Made by a program: the position numbers and the translations under genes
Source of the DNA: a bacterium
GTDB lineage: Bacteria > Planctomycetota > JADGBV01
Assembly (NCBI GenBank): GCA_023261545.1
Contig: JAHFOS010000011.1
Span: 1-47,465 of the forward strand
Direction: 5' to 3'
Length of the DNA: 47,465 nucleotides
The notes under the pieces: generated by a model
Database searches by the model: none
What the model was told of the DNA's origin: nothing
What the model saw: the letters and a program-made list of their open reading frames with translations, nothing else
Part shown: in pieces, positions 8,706 to 16,528 of the stretch
Numbering within the stretch: position 1 is the first letter of the stretch
Layout: each line of letters begins with the position of its first letter

Positions 8706-9334
8706 ATAGGATGTTCAAATTCTGGGCGGGAGTTCTGGCGCTGTCGGCCACGGCCGCCTTTGGCGACTCCCTGTTGAATCAGGATCGCAGCATCCCGGCG
8801 TCGCCTTACATGCTGGGCGCTCGGCCTCCCAAGGCTTACAACTTCCAGATCCACGACACGGTGATGCTCGACATTTCCATCAAGGACACCCTGGAGTTCA
8901 CCAAGAAGCTGGACACCAAGAAAGACGTGTCCCTGGCGGCTAAAATCAAAAGCTGGATCACCGACTTCAGAACCACGGAAAAGGTGCTGCCCAACGTCGA
9001 ACTCGAAGGCAAGAACGATTTCAAGACCAAGGGCAGCAAGACCGACGAGTCCAAAGTGAGCATCAGCATCCCGGCCGAGGTGGTGGAAATCCTGCCCAAC
9101 GGCGACCTCGTGCTCGACGCAGCGCGCACGGTGATGCACGGGGAGGATACGGCCTCGGTGCGCCTGGGCGGGCGCGTGAGCCCGAGGTACGTCTCGCGCC
9201 TCGGCGGTATGGACAGGGTGAGCTCCGACCGCATCCTCGATCTCACGGTGAAAACGGAATCCAAAGGGCCGCTCTCCGACAATGAGAAAAGAGGCCTTAT
9301 CACGCGCCTCTTTACGGCGTTCCCGCTGTTCTGA
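8702..9334 (+). CDS. flgH: Flagellar L-ring protein FlgH (no lipobox cysteine)
   Basis: Outer-membrane L-ring protein, 210 residues. The family is recognisable from NFQIHDTVMLDISIKDTLEF and from the C-terminal pattern of an IPAEVVEILPNGDLVL segment followed by GGRVSPRYVSRLGG and SSDRILDLTVK. The N-terminus MNRMFKFWAGVLALSATAAF looks like a type I signal peptide cleaved near AFG-D. FlgH is usually a lipoprotein with a Cys after the signal, but there is no cysteine in that region here. The GTG start at 8702 overlaps the flgA stop, and ATG at 8711 is an alternative with better spacing from GGAGG. Confidence 0.9.
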   Translation: MNRMFKFWAGVLALSATAAFGDSLLNQDRSIPASPYMLGARPPKAYNFQIHDTVMLDISIKDTLEFTKKLDTKKDVSLAAKIKSWITDFRTTEKVLPNVELEGKNDFKTKGSKTDESKVSISIPAEVVEILPNGDLVLDAARTVMHGEDTASVRLGGRVSPRYVSRLGGMDRVSSDRILDLTVKTESKGPLSDNEKRGLITRLFTAFPLF

Positions 9335-9336
9335 GC

Positions 9337-10467
9337 ATGGCGGTCTTGCTTGAAATTCACGGTGTCGCGGCTTCACTGCAAATGGCGGGCCAGGCTTTGA
9401 AATTCGTCCTCATCCTGGGACTGGTGCTCGTCGGCCTCGCCGCTCCGGCTCGCGCCCTCTCCATCATGGACCTCGCGAATGTACGCGGGGTGCAGGAGAA
9501 CGAAGTCTCCGGGATGGGTATCGTCGTCGGCCTGGCCGGCACCGGCGATAAGAAGAATCCCGAGCGCGACCGCATGATCCAGGCCGTCATTCACAACAAC
9601 GGCCTGGATGTGAGCGGCCAGAAAATAGAAGCCAAAAACAGCGCGCTCGTCATGGTCACGGGCCGGCTTCCGGCTTTTGCGGCCACGGGCCAGGCGATCC
9701 AGTTCTCGGTTTCGGCCATGGCGGACGCCAAGTCGCTGAAAGGCGGCACGTTGCTGTTCACCAAGCTTTTTTATCCCGACAAAGACCCCATGAACGCGAG
9801 CCAGGAGGTGCCCATTTACGCCACCGCCGTGGGAGCTGTGGAAACGCCTCCGGGCGGCCCGGATAGCGGCGGCAGCGTGCGCGGCATGGTGCAGCGCGAG
9901 GTTCCCGTCACCCTGGTGCGCGAGGGCGAGGTACAGCTCGTGCTGCGCGCGCCGAACTTCGTGGACGCGGATCGCATCGCGCGCCAGATCAACCAGCATT
10001 TCATGAACCGGGTCCAGGAGAATATCGCCAGCGCGGCGGACGCCGGGCAGGTGAACGTGCGCGTGCCGGAGAAGTTCAAGGATAAGACCGTGAGCTTCAT
10101 CGCCGAACTGCAGCAGATCCCCATGCTGGGCGGACCCACCCATGCTAAGGTGCGCATCAACTCCAAGACGGGTATGGTCACCTTCAATGAGTTGGTCGAG
10201 ATCAATCCCTTTGCCGTCTCGGTCAAGGATCTGAACCTCGCCGTGGGCGGCCAGCAGGGTCCAAAGGCACCGCCGCGCGGCGTCATTGATTTCCCGCGCA
10301 GCACGCCCCCCGCCGACCCCGAAGCTCCCCCACCGCCGGCCAAAACCACGTTGCAATCCCTGGTGGAAGCCCTGACCCTGATGCGCGTCACGCCGGATGA
10401 GCTCGTCGAGATCATCAAGGAAGCCAGCAAAATCGGCGCGCTGCAGGCGGAGCTTATCGTTGAATAA
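9337..10467 (+). CDS. flgI: Flagellar P-ring protein FlgI
   Basis: Periplasmic P-ring subunit, 376 residues, the expected size. A signal peptide lies at about residues 18-40 (LKFVLILGLVLVGLAAPARA). Conserved FlgI text follows: NVRGVQENEVSGMGIVVGLA, GTGDK, FSVSAMADAKSLKGGTLLFT and an alanine-rich segment near YATAVGAV. The C-terminal region RVTPDELVEIIKEASKIGAL is typical of the family. A proline-rich linker (residues about 318-340) precedes it. ATG at 9337 is 3 bp after the flgH stop; ATG at 9382 would shorten the leader before the signal peptide. Confidence 0.95.
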   Translation: MAVLLEIHGVAASLQMAGQALKFVLILGLVLVGLAAPARALSIMDLANVRGVQENEVSGMGIVVGLAGTGDKKNPERDRMIQAVIHNNGLDVSGQKIEAKNSALVMVTGRLPAFAATGQAIQFSVSAMADAKSLKGGTLLFTKLFYPDKDPMNASQEVPIYATAVGAVETPPGGPDSGGSVRGMVQREVPVTLVREGEVQLVLRAPNFVDADRIARQINQHFMNRVQENIASAADAGQVNVRVPEKFKDKTVSFIAELQQIPMLGGPTHAKVRINSKTGMVTFNELVEINPFAVSVKDLNLAVGGQQGPKAPPRGVIDFPRSTPPADPEAPPPPAKTTLQSLVEALTLMRVTPDELVEIIKEASKIGALQAELIVE

Positions 10468-10825
10468 CGATCCGGTCATCCCTGCCGCGCGGCCCGGCCT
10501 GGATCCCCAGGCGCGCGAGCGCGCGCAACTGCGCAAGGCATCCGTCGAATTCGAGACCCTGGTGGTGCGCGAGTTTCTCAAGGCCGCGCGCGGGGATGGG
10601 GCGCGGGGCATGTTCGGCGGCGGGTTCGCCGAAGATATGTTCCTCGACGAGCTCGATGGCGAGCGCGCGCGTTTCATCTCCCAGTCCGGCGGCATCGGGC
10701 TGGCCCGCGACCTCGAGCGCCAGGTTTTGGGCGGCAAGGAGGTTGTGCTAAAGAAATATGAGCCGCTGGCCGAAAGACTCAACCAGCGGGTGGGCGCCAA
10801 ACTCGCCCACGGAGCCTACAAGTGA
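10460..10825 (+). CDS. flgJ: FlgJ-type rod-binding protein without a hydrolase domain
   Basis: A protein of about 121 residues matching the rod-binding N-terminal domain of FlgJ: KASVEFETLVVREFLKAARG, then GGGFAEDMFLDELDGERARF and a GGIGLARDLERQV segment. The peptidoglycan hydrolase domain of enteric FlgJ is absent, as in many non-enteric bacteria. The start is probably TTG at 10460 inside the end of flgI (8-bp overlap), because GGAG sits 7 nt upstream of it. The frame is open further upstream, but that part is antisense-like sequence within flgI. The stop overlaps the GTG of the next gene. Confidence 0.8.
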   Translation: MNNDPVIPAARPGLDPQARERAQLRKASVEFETLVVREFLKAARGDGARGMFGGGFAEDMFLDELDGERARFISQSGGIGLARDLERQVLGGKEVVLKKYEPLAERLNQRVGAKLAHGAYK

Positions 10826-11334
10826 GCGATGGACTTTCAAAACTCGAGGAAATGATCCGCGGAGAGCTTGTCCTCGGGCGCAGGATCCTCACGCTCGTGA
10901 AAAGCAAGCGCGAGGCCATCGTCAAGAATGACCTCGTCGCCATTGACAGCCTCACGCGCGAGGCCAACGAGGCGGTGGACCAGTTCGAGGAACTCGGTTT
11001 TTCGCGCCAGGAGCAGGTGTTGGCCGTCTCGCGCGGCGGGCCGCCGTTGCGCGCCACCGAAAACCTGCGCGACCTCGTGGGCCAGCTCGGGGGCGAAACG
11101 CGCACGCGCCTGGGGGAGCTGCGCGAGGACCTGCACGGCCTCTACCACGCCATCCGTGAGGAATCGCGCGCCAACGGCGAGTTGCTCTCCCAGTCCGTGC
11201 GCTTCACCCAGCATCTCTTCGACCGCTTCAGCGCCATTGATCGCCGCGTGCGCCAGGGCCGCATGAACTACGACCGCAGCGGCGGCAAACGCTCGGCCAA
11301 GGCCGAGTCGGCGGTTTTCCGGAAGGAAGGTTGA
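10822..11334 (+). CDS. flgN: FlgN-family export chaperone
   Basis: A 170-residue, almost wholly helical protein rich in Glu, Arg and Leu, starting with GTG at 10822 that overlaps the stop of flgJ. The N-terminal SKLEEMIRGELVLGRRILTL and the following KREAIVKNDLVAIDSLTREA match the FlgN/hook-associated-protein chaperone pattern. Its place directly before flgK, whose product FlgN keeps soluble before export, supports the call. The C-terminal tail is basic. Sequence identity to the enteric protein is expected to be low. Confidence 0.75.
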   Translation: MSDGLSKLEEMIRGELVLGRRILTLVKSKREAIVKNDLVAIDSLTREANEAVDQFEELGFSRQEQVLAVSRGGPPLRATENLRDLVGQLGGETRTRLGELREDLHGLYHAIREESRANGELLSQSVRFTQHLFDRFSAIDRRVRQGRMNYDRSGGKRSAKAESAVFRKEG

Positions 11335-13001
11335 TGTCTTTCGAGGGGCTGCAGATCGGGCGCACGGCCCTGGCGGGCAATCAAATTGCCCTGGATACGA
11401 TAGGGCGCAACATCGCCCACGCCAACGACCCGGACTACGCCCGGCGCCATGTCGAAGCCGAGACGCTCGCGGACGGCGGCATCCTCACCCGCGTGCGCCA
11501 GGCCCTGAGCGAATCGCTCGACAAGGACACGATGCGCGAGAAATCCAACCTCGGGCTGTACTCCTCGCAACAGGAGGTCATGGAGCGTGTCGAAGGCGTC
11601 ATCAACGAGCTTTCTGACCAGGACCTCTCGAGCGCGCTGGACAACTTCTACACCGCGCTGGAGAACCTGTCGCTCACGCCCCATGACGTTCCCGCGCGCA
11701 CCCACGCCATCGAGTCGGGCGCTAAGCTCGCCGATATGTTCCACGTCATGGCGGACGAGTTCATCAAGATCCGCCAGACGGTGGACCAGGAAATCTCGGA
11801 CACGGCCCTCAAGATGAATACGCTGCTGACGCGCCTGGCCGGGCTCAACAATGAGATCGCGCGCATCGAGGGCGGGTCTCTCGCGGAACCCGCCGCCGAC
11901 CTGCGCGATGAACGCCGCAAGCTTTTGGGCGAATTCTCCGACATCATGAACGTCACCATCAGCGAGCAGAGCAACGGCATGGTCATCGTGCAGACCACGG
12001 GGCGCGTGCTGGTCTCGGGCGGCGAGGCGCGCGAGGTCACCGTGGATCGCTCTTCGGGCGCCAGCCAGTTGCGCTGGAAAAGCGACAACGGGCCGGTGCA
12101 GCCTGCATCAGGACGCCTCGCGGGGCTGCTCAAGAGCCGCGACCAGTTCCTCGCCTCAAGGATGACGGAACTCGACACGCTCGCGCGCAACCTCGCCTGG
12201 GAGTTCAACAAGGCGCACAACACCGGTCGCGGACTCGACGGCTTGCGGGAGGTCACCGCCGAAACCCGGGTGGACCCGGGCTTCCTGCTGCGCCCGCTGG
12301 ACATCGCGGAGGTGGACGCGTTCTCCCCAGGGAGGTATTTCAAGCCGCGCAATGGCATCCTCACCGTCGAGGTGCGCAACGATACCACGGGCTCCACCGA
12401 CGAGGTGGACCTCGCCATCCCGCTCGTGGGCGCCAACAAGATGTCGCTCGAAGATCTGCGCCAAAACCTCGATCAACTGGAGCACCTCACGGCTTCCGTT
12501 GACCTCGTGGGCCGACTGGTCATCAAATCCGACGACGGCTACTCCTTCTTCGTCAAGAACGACACCTCCAATGTCGCCGCTTTCCTGGGCCTCAACAATT
12601 TCTTCAGCGGCAACACGGCGGCGAGCTTCAACGTCAAGGCCGCGGTGCAGGCCGAACCCCGGCTCTTTGCGGCAGGGAAAAGCGCCGCTCCTGGCGACAA
12701 CACCAACATGCAGGCCATGGTGTCTTCTCGCGACGCCATTGTGGACGGCAACCTCTCGCTGTTCCGCTCCTACCAGAACTTCGTCTCGACGGTGGCGACG
12801 GACACGGATCGCTTGAAGGCGCTCAAGAGTAACCAGGACCGCATCCTCGCGGATGTGCAGCAGCGCCGCCAGTCCGTGAGCGGCGTCTCCCTGGACGAAG
12901 AAGCGGCGGACATGCTGCGCTACCAGCGCAGCTACCAGGCCTCGGCCCGTTTCATCGCCATGCAGGATGAAATCATGAAGATCCTGATGTCGCTGGTGTG
13001 A
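11334..13001 (+). CDS. flgK: Flagellar hook-associated protein FlgK
   Basis: First hook-filament junction protein, 555 residues. The N-terminus MSFEGLQIGRTALAGNQIAL with a DTIGRNIAHANDPDYARR segment is the HAP1 form of the axial-protein motif. The middle has LMTLL-type coiled stretches (TALKMNTLLTRLAGLNNEIA, AADLRDERRKLLGEFSDIMN). The C-terminus SLDEEAADMLRYQRSYQASA with RFIAMQDEIMKILMSLV is diagnostic. ATG 11334 overlaps the flgN stop (TGATG) and has a GGAAGGAAGG Shine-Dalgarno. flgL, its usual downstream partner, is not in this window. Confidence 0.95.
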   Translation: MSFEGLQIGRTALAGNQIALDTIGRNIAHANDPDYARRHVEAETLADGGILTRVRQALSESLDKDTMREKSNLGLYSSQQEVMERVEGVINELSDQDLSSALDNFYTALENLSLTPHDVPARTHAIESGAKLADMFHVMADEFIKIRQTVDQEISDTALKMNTLLTRLAGLNNEIARIEGGSLAEPAADLRDERRKLLGEFSDIMNVTISEQSNGMVIVQTTGRVLVSGGEAREVTVDRSSGASQLRWKSDNGPVQPASGRLAGLLKSRDQFLASRMTELDTLARNLAWEFNKAHNTGRGLDGLREVTAETRVDPGFLLRPLDIAEVDAFSPGRYFKPRNGILTVEVRNDTTGSTDEVDLAIPLVGANKMSLEDLRQNLDQLEHLTASVDLVGRLVIKSDDGYSFFVKNDTSNVAAFLGLNNFFSGNTAASFNVKAAVQAEPRLFAAGKSAAPGDNTNMQAMVSSRDAIVDGNLSLFRSYQNFVSTVATDTDRLKALKSNQDRILADVQQRRQSVSGVSLDEEAADMLRYQRSYQASARFIAMQDEIMKILMSLV

Positions 13002-13062
13002 TGGACCGGGCGGCCGGTCGTTCCATTTTTCCGGCGCCAGACCTTAAAACAGGGCGGATGTA

Positions 13063-13338
13063 ATGGAAAACCCGAAACCGCAAAGCGAAGAGCAGATAAA
13101 AAAACAGCAGGAATTTTTTGAAAAGGCGCGCAAGGGCGTCCTGAAGTTTTTGGACGAAAAGGGCGGCAAGCTCAAGATGGGCGAGCTGCATGAATACAGC
13201 CTCAGCAAATATTTCATCCAGCACCAGCGTTTCTCGAAACTGATGGAGTCCTTCACCGACGGCGGACTCATTGATTACGATTGGGAGACGCAGGAGGCCA
13301 CCATCACCGAGGCCGGAAAGAAGTTCGTCGCCTCATGA
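13063..13338 (+). CDS. Small hypothetical protein, winged-helix-like (91 aa)
   Basis: A charged 91-residue protein starting at ATG 13063. The N-terminal 35 residues are Lys/Glu/Gln-rich and helical (EEQIKKQQEFFEKARKGVLK). The rest (GELHEYSLSKYFIQHQRFSK, then LIDYDWETQEATITEAGKKF) alternates helices and a beta hairpin in the manner of a small winged-helix domain, where TITEAGKKF resembles the wing. There is no signal or membrane segment. I do not recognise a family. Its stop overlaps the start of the next gene (ATGA). It follows flgK by 61 bp, so it may belong to the flagellar operon. Confidence 0.6.
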   Translation: MENPKPQSEEQIKKQQEFFEKARKGVLKFLDEKGGKLKMGELHEYSLSKYFIQHQRFSKLMESFTDGGLIDYDWETQEATITEAGKKFVAS

Positions 13339-13871
13339 AGCTGCTGCGGTTTTATAGCCTTTTTCCCTTCCGCGGAACCGGAAGGCCCGCGCGTTTCCTG
13401 CCGGCCCTGCTCGCCCTGGCGCTTTTGCAGCTCCCCCTGCTGGCCGTTCCCGGCGAGGGCGAAGGCGGCGAGGATGACCTCAAGCCCGTGACCGAGCAGT
13501 TGGTGACTTCCGCCAAGGCGGCCAAGCCCGTGCAGTACAGCGCCTGCCCCGAGGACGTCACGCCGCCCGTGCTCATCAACAAGATCCCCAAGTTCTACAT
13601 CTTCGCGGCGGGCCCTTCCCTCCTGGAAATCAGCCTTCCGGAGGGAGCGAGCAGATTCACCGCCATTGGCATCTCCACCAACGAGACCAAGGGCAATTTC
13701 ATCGTCATTTGCGGGGGCAAGACAGTTTTCAAGAAGGCCGCCGAGCGTGGTGCTCCGCGCGCCGTGGACATCACCTTGCCCAAGGGCGCGAAGAGCTTGA
13801 CCCTCAAAGTCGAGGGCAAACTCCATTCTTTCTGGTGCCTGCCGCGCCTCGAATTCGCGGCGGCGCCCTGA
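13335..13871 (+). CDS. Hypothetical exported protein (178 aa)
   Basis: The start at ATG 13335 overlaps the stop of the preceding gene. A basic N-terminus and a long hydrophobic run (residues about 20-38, FLPALLALALLQLPLLAV) form a signal peptide, followed by an acidic Gly/Glu stretch. The remainder is beta-rich, with three cysteines (near SACPED, VICGG and FWCLP) and a closing segment KGAKSLTLKVEGKLHSFWCL. It is likely periplasmic or surface-exposed. I do not recognise a family. The C-terminal half has the feel of a beta-sandwich carbohydrate- or ligand-binding domain, but this is a guess. Confidence 0.6.
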   Translation: MKLLRFYSLFPFRGTGRPARFLPALLALALLQLPLLAVPGEGEGGEDDLKPVTEQLVTSAKAAKPVQYSACPEDVTPPVLINKIPKFYIFAAGPSLLEISLPEGASRFTAIGISTNETKGNFIVICGGKTVFKKAAERGAPRAVDITLPKGAKSLTLKVEGKLHSFWCLPRLEFAAAP

Positions 13872-13976
13872 TTTCTTCGGCTTCCCGATCTTTGGGGCGC
13901 GCTGGGATTGCGCGCGGTCTGTAACGCTGGACTCCGCCGGTGCGTCTAAGGTGCAGTACTCCATGAAAGGAAAAAT

Positions 13977-14294
13977 ATGAAAACATCTGCTTATTTGCTG
14001 CTTTGGCTGGCGCTGGCTGGATTATCAGGGGCTCTCAGGGCCGATGAGGGGGCCGACGGTCCCAAGGATGAAAACGGCGCGGTGAACGAGAAAGTTTGCC
14101 CGCACAAAAAACACTGCTGGAAATTCGCTAAAAAGCACCACAAAGAGGCCGGGAAGCAAAACGGTGAGGACGGTGAGAAGGCCCACGGGAAGGGGCAAGA
14201 GAAGTCGCAAGAAGACGGAGACCAGGGCAAGGGAAAGAAGCATCACAAGGGCAAGTGCCATCACAAGAAAGCCAAGAAACAGGACAACCAGTAA
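13977..14294 (+). CDS. His/Lys-rich small secreted protein (105 aa)
   Basis: ATG 13977 has a good Shine-Dalgarno (GAAAGGAAAAAT). A signal peptide (MKTSAYLLLWLALAGLSGAL, cleavage near RADEG) leads into a low-complexity mature region: an acidic start, then CPHKKHCWKFAKKHHKEAGK and a Gly/Glu/Asp/Lys-rich stretch, then KKHHKGKCHHKKAKK. The HHK and C-x-H-H clusters suggest periplasmic metal binding or sequestration, but no family is recognised. It is a stand-alone gene followed by a strong inverted repeat. Confidence 0.65.
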   Translation: MKTSAYLLLWLALAGLSGALRADEGADGPKDENGAVNEKVCPHKKHCWKFAKKHHKEAGKQNGEDGEKAHGKGQEKSQEDGDQGKGKKHHKGKCHHKKAKKQDNQ

Positions 14295-14306
14295 TCCCGC
14301 GGCACC

Positions 14307-14340
14307 GCCCTCCGTAATAGCTTTTCATATTACGGAGGGC
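14307..14340. terminator. Inverted repeat between convergent genes
   Basis: GCCCTCCGTAATA (14307-14319) pairs perfectly with TATTACGGAGGGC (14328-14340) around an 8-base loop. It lies between the end of the His-rich gene and the end of the minus-strand ferredoxin gene, where a bidirectional transcription terminator is expected. There is no immediate U-tract; the nearest T run on the plus strand is at about 14355. Confidence 0.6.
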
Positions 14341-14357
14341 CTGGGGGAAAGAGCTTT

Positions 14358-14675
14358 TTAAGTGGATCCGGGGGATGCGCCGTCCTGGGCGGGTTTGATG
14401 CCCAGCTCGATCAGGACCGTGGCGGCGTCGCTGCGGACCAGCAGCCGCTCGCCACTGGCTGTCTCGATGCGCACGGTGGGGCCGCGGTCGCAGCAACCCA
14501 TGCAGGTTGCGGGTCGCACCTCGACTTTTCCGGCGAGCAGTTTTTCCAACTCGCGCTTCAGGGCCAGCGATCCGCGTTCATAGCAGGAAGGCCGGCCCAT
14601 GGCCGGATCGCGGTGGTTCAGGCAGACGTGGACGGTGCAGGGCCCGCCCGGATTTTTAGCTTCTTCACGGCTCAA
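14358..14675 (-). CDS. Thioredoxin-like [2Fe-2S] ferredoxin
   Basis: A 105-residue protein with the four-cysteine arrangement of thioredoxin-fold [2Fe-2S] ferredoxins: VCLNHRDPAMGRPSC and, 37 residues on, CMGCCDRGPTVRI. It should carry one [2Fe-2S] cluster and act as a soluble electron carrier. The start at 14675 overlaps the end of queC (4 bp), so it is the last gene of the eboE-bshA-queC operon. Its partner enzyme is not evident here. A supply of electrons to a neighbouring reductive step is inference. Confidence 0.85.
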   Translation of the reverse strand: MSREEAKNPGGPCTVHVCLNHRDPAMGRPSCYERGSLALKRELEKLLAGKVEVRPATCMGCCDRGPTVRIETASGERLLVRSDAATVLIELGIKPAQDGASPGST

Positions 14676-15382
14676 GAGGTGGCGAGCAGCGGATCGGGAA
14701 GCCCGGCCTCGGCGAAGCCTTTGGCCCGCAGCACGCAGCTCGGGCAGATGCCGCAGGCTGGCTGGCGACCTTCATAGCAAGTGAGGCTCAAGGCCAGGCT
14801 GGGGAAAGCACCGATGGCGTAAGCCAAGCGCACGCTTTCAGCCTTGGTGAGTTGCATCAGCGGCGTGTGGATGCGGAATTCCGCGTCCATGCCGAGTCCC
14901 AGGGTCTTTTCCAAGGCCTGCATCGTGGTCGCGCGGCAGTCGGGATAGCCCGAATAGTCGGTCTGGCAAACGCCGGTGACGAGGTCGCGCACCCCCAGCC
15001 CGTAGGCGCGCGCCGCCGCCAAAGTTATAAAAATGAGGTTGCGTCCCGGAACGAAGGTGTTGGGAAGCTGGCCGGCTTCCTGGGATCGCACGGGGAGATC
15101 CGTGTCCACCAGAGAATTGCCACCCAACGCGGCAAAGCTGTTGATGGGCAGAACGCGGTGCGGGACTCCCAGGCGCATGGCGATGCGCCGCGCGCAGGTG
15201 ATTTCATTCCTGTGGCGCTGGCCGTAGTCGAAGGTCAGGGCTTCGGCCACCTCAAAGCGCAGCAACGCCCAATGCAAGCAGATGGCCGAGTCAGCGCCGC
15301 CACTCAAAACGACCAGGCAGCGCGTGGGAGAAGTCGCGAGATCCGTCACTGGAGTGATCCGAATCTCATTTTTGCCCCTCAT
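14672..15382 (-). CDS. queC: 7-cyano-7-deazaguanine synthase QueC
   Basis: An ATP-dependent enzyme that converts 7-carboxy-7-deazaguanine to preQ0, the precursor of queuosine in tRNA, 236 residues. The PP-loop motif VVLSGGADSAICL lies near residues 24-36, then LTFDYGQRHRNEI and FVPGRNLIFITLAAARAYGL. The C-terminal zinc site has the CGICPSC pattern with an upstream cysteine (TCYEG). It lies between bshA (24 bp upstream) and the ferredoxin (4-bp overlap). No queD, queE or queF is seen in the window, so the rest of the pathway must be elsewhere. Confidence 0.95.
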   Translation of the reverse strand: MRGKNEIRITPVTDLATSPTRCLVVLSGGADSAICLHWALLRFEVAEALTFDYGQRHRNEITCARRIAMRLGVPHRVLPINSFAALGGNSLVDTDLPVRSQEAGQLPNTFVPGRNLIFITLAAARAYGLGVRDLVTGVCQTDYSGYPDCRATTMQALEKTLGLGMDAEFRIHTPLMQLTKAESVRLAYAIGAFPSLALSLTCYEGRQPACGICPSCVLRAKGFAEAGLPDPLLATS

Positions 15383-15406
15383 CGGATCCCGAAATCCCCG
15401 ATTCCA

Positions 15407-16528
15407 TCACGGCTTGCCGGCCAGCTTTTGGTAGAGGCTCTCGTAGCGCGGGCCGATTTTGGCGATATCAAAGCGCTCGCGGCTGAGCCGCACGCAGGCC
15501 TCGCGGTAGCGCGGGAGGTTGACGGAATCAAGGATCTCGACAGCCGCCGCGGCCATACCCTCCACGTCCCCGGGCCGCAGCAGCCGGCCCTGAACGCCGT
15601 CTTCCACCACATCGGGAAGCCCCCCCACCTTGGAGGCCACCACCGGCACGCCGCAAGCCATGGCCTCCAAGGCCGCGAGTCCGAAGCTTTCCAGCCACGA
15701 AGGCAGCAGGAAAAGGTCGCAGCGCGGCAGGATGCAGGCCACCGACTCCTGTTCGCCAAGGAACTCGACCTTGTCGGTGATGCCGAAGTCGCGGCATAGC
15801 TTGCGCACCAAGGGCATGGCTTCGCCCTCGCCAATGAAGAAGAGCCGCGCGGGGATGCTTTCCTGAACGATATGGAAGATGCGCACCACGTCATCCACCT
15901 TCTTGACGTTGCGGAAGTTGCTCGCATGCACCAGGATCTTCTCGCCGTCCCGTGCCTGGGGGTGGAAGTGATCGCAGTGGATGTCGGGATGGAAGCGTCG
16001 CGGATCGATGAAGTTGGGGATGACCTCGATGGGCCGGGTGGTGCGAAAGGTCTCGTAGGTCTCGGCCCGCAGGCTGGCGGAAACCGCGGTGACCGCATCG
16101 CTCCTCTCGATGGCCATGCGCGTGATCTCGGTATAACTCGGGTCCTGGCCGATGAGCGTGACATCCGTGCCGTGCAGCGTGGTGACGAACTTGAGCGCAC
16201 CCCCGAGCATTTCGCGCGCCAGAAAGGCGCACACCGCGTGGGGGATGGCGTAGTGCACGTGCAGCAGATCGAGCTTCTCCCACTGGGCCACTTCGGCCAT
16301 CTTCACCGCCAGCGCCAGCGTATAAGGCGGGTTCTTGAGCAGGTTGTAGGATTGCAGGATGACCTTGTGGCAATAGACGTTCTCGTGATAGTTCTCGCGC
16401 AGCCGGAAGGGCAGGTCGGTGGTGATGAAATGGACTTTGTGACCGCGTCCTGCCAGCCACAAACCCAGCTCCGTCGCCACGGCGCCGCTTCCGCCCACAG
16501 TGGGATAACAGGTGATGCCGATGTTCAT
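15407..16528 (-). CDS. bshA: N-acetyl-alpha-D-glucosaminyl L-malate synthase BshA
   Basis: A GT4-family glycosyltransferase that joins GlcNAc from UDP-GlcNAc to L-malate, the first step of bacillithiol synthesis, 373 residues. The N-terminus MNIGITCYPTVGGSGAVATE, the HFITTDLPFRL segment, TTLHGTDVTLIGQDPSY and VIPNFIDPRRF are characteristic of BshA rather than of generic GT4 enzymes. The C-terminal donor site has LPSWLESFGLAALEAMACG, including the E-x7-E motif. The start overlaps the end of the EboE-like gene (4 bp). bshB and bshC are not in the window. Presence of bshA suggests bacillithiol is the low-molecular-weight thiol. Confidence 0.92.
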   Translation of the reverse strand: MNIGITCYPTVGGSGAVATELGLWLAGRGHKVHFITTDLPFRLRENYHENVYCHKVILQSYNLLKNPPYTLALAVKMAEVAQWEKLDLLHVHYAIPHAVCAFLAREMLGGALKFVTTLHGTDVTLIGQDPSYTEITRMAIERSDAVTAVSASLRAETYETFRTTRPIEVIPNFIDPRRFHPDIHCDHFHPQARDGEKILVHASNFRNVKKVDDVVRIFHIVQESIPARLFFIGEGEAMPLVRKLCRDFGITDKVEFLGEQESVACILPRCDLFLLPSWLESFGLAALEAMACGVPVVASKVGGLPDVVEDGVQGRLLRPGDVEGMAAAAVEILDSVNLPRYREACVRLSRERFDIAKIGPRYESLYQKLAGKP

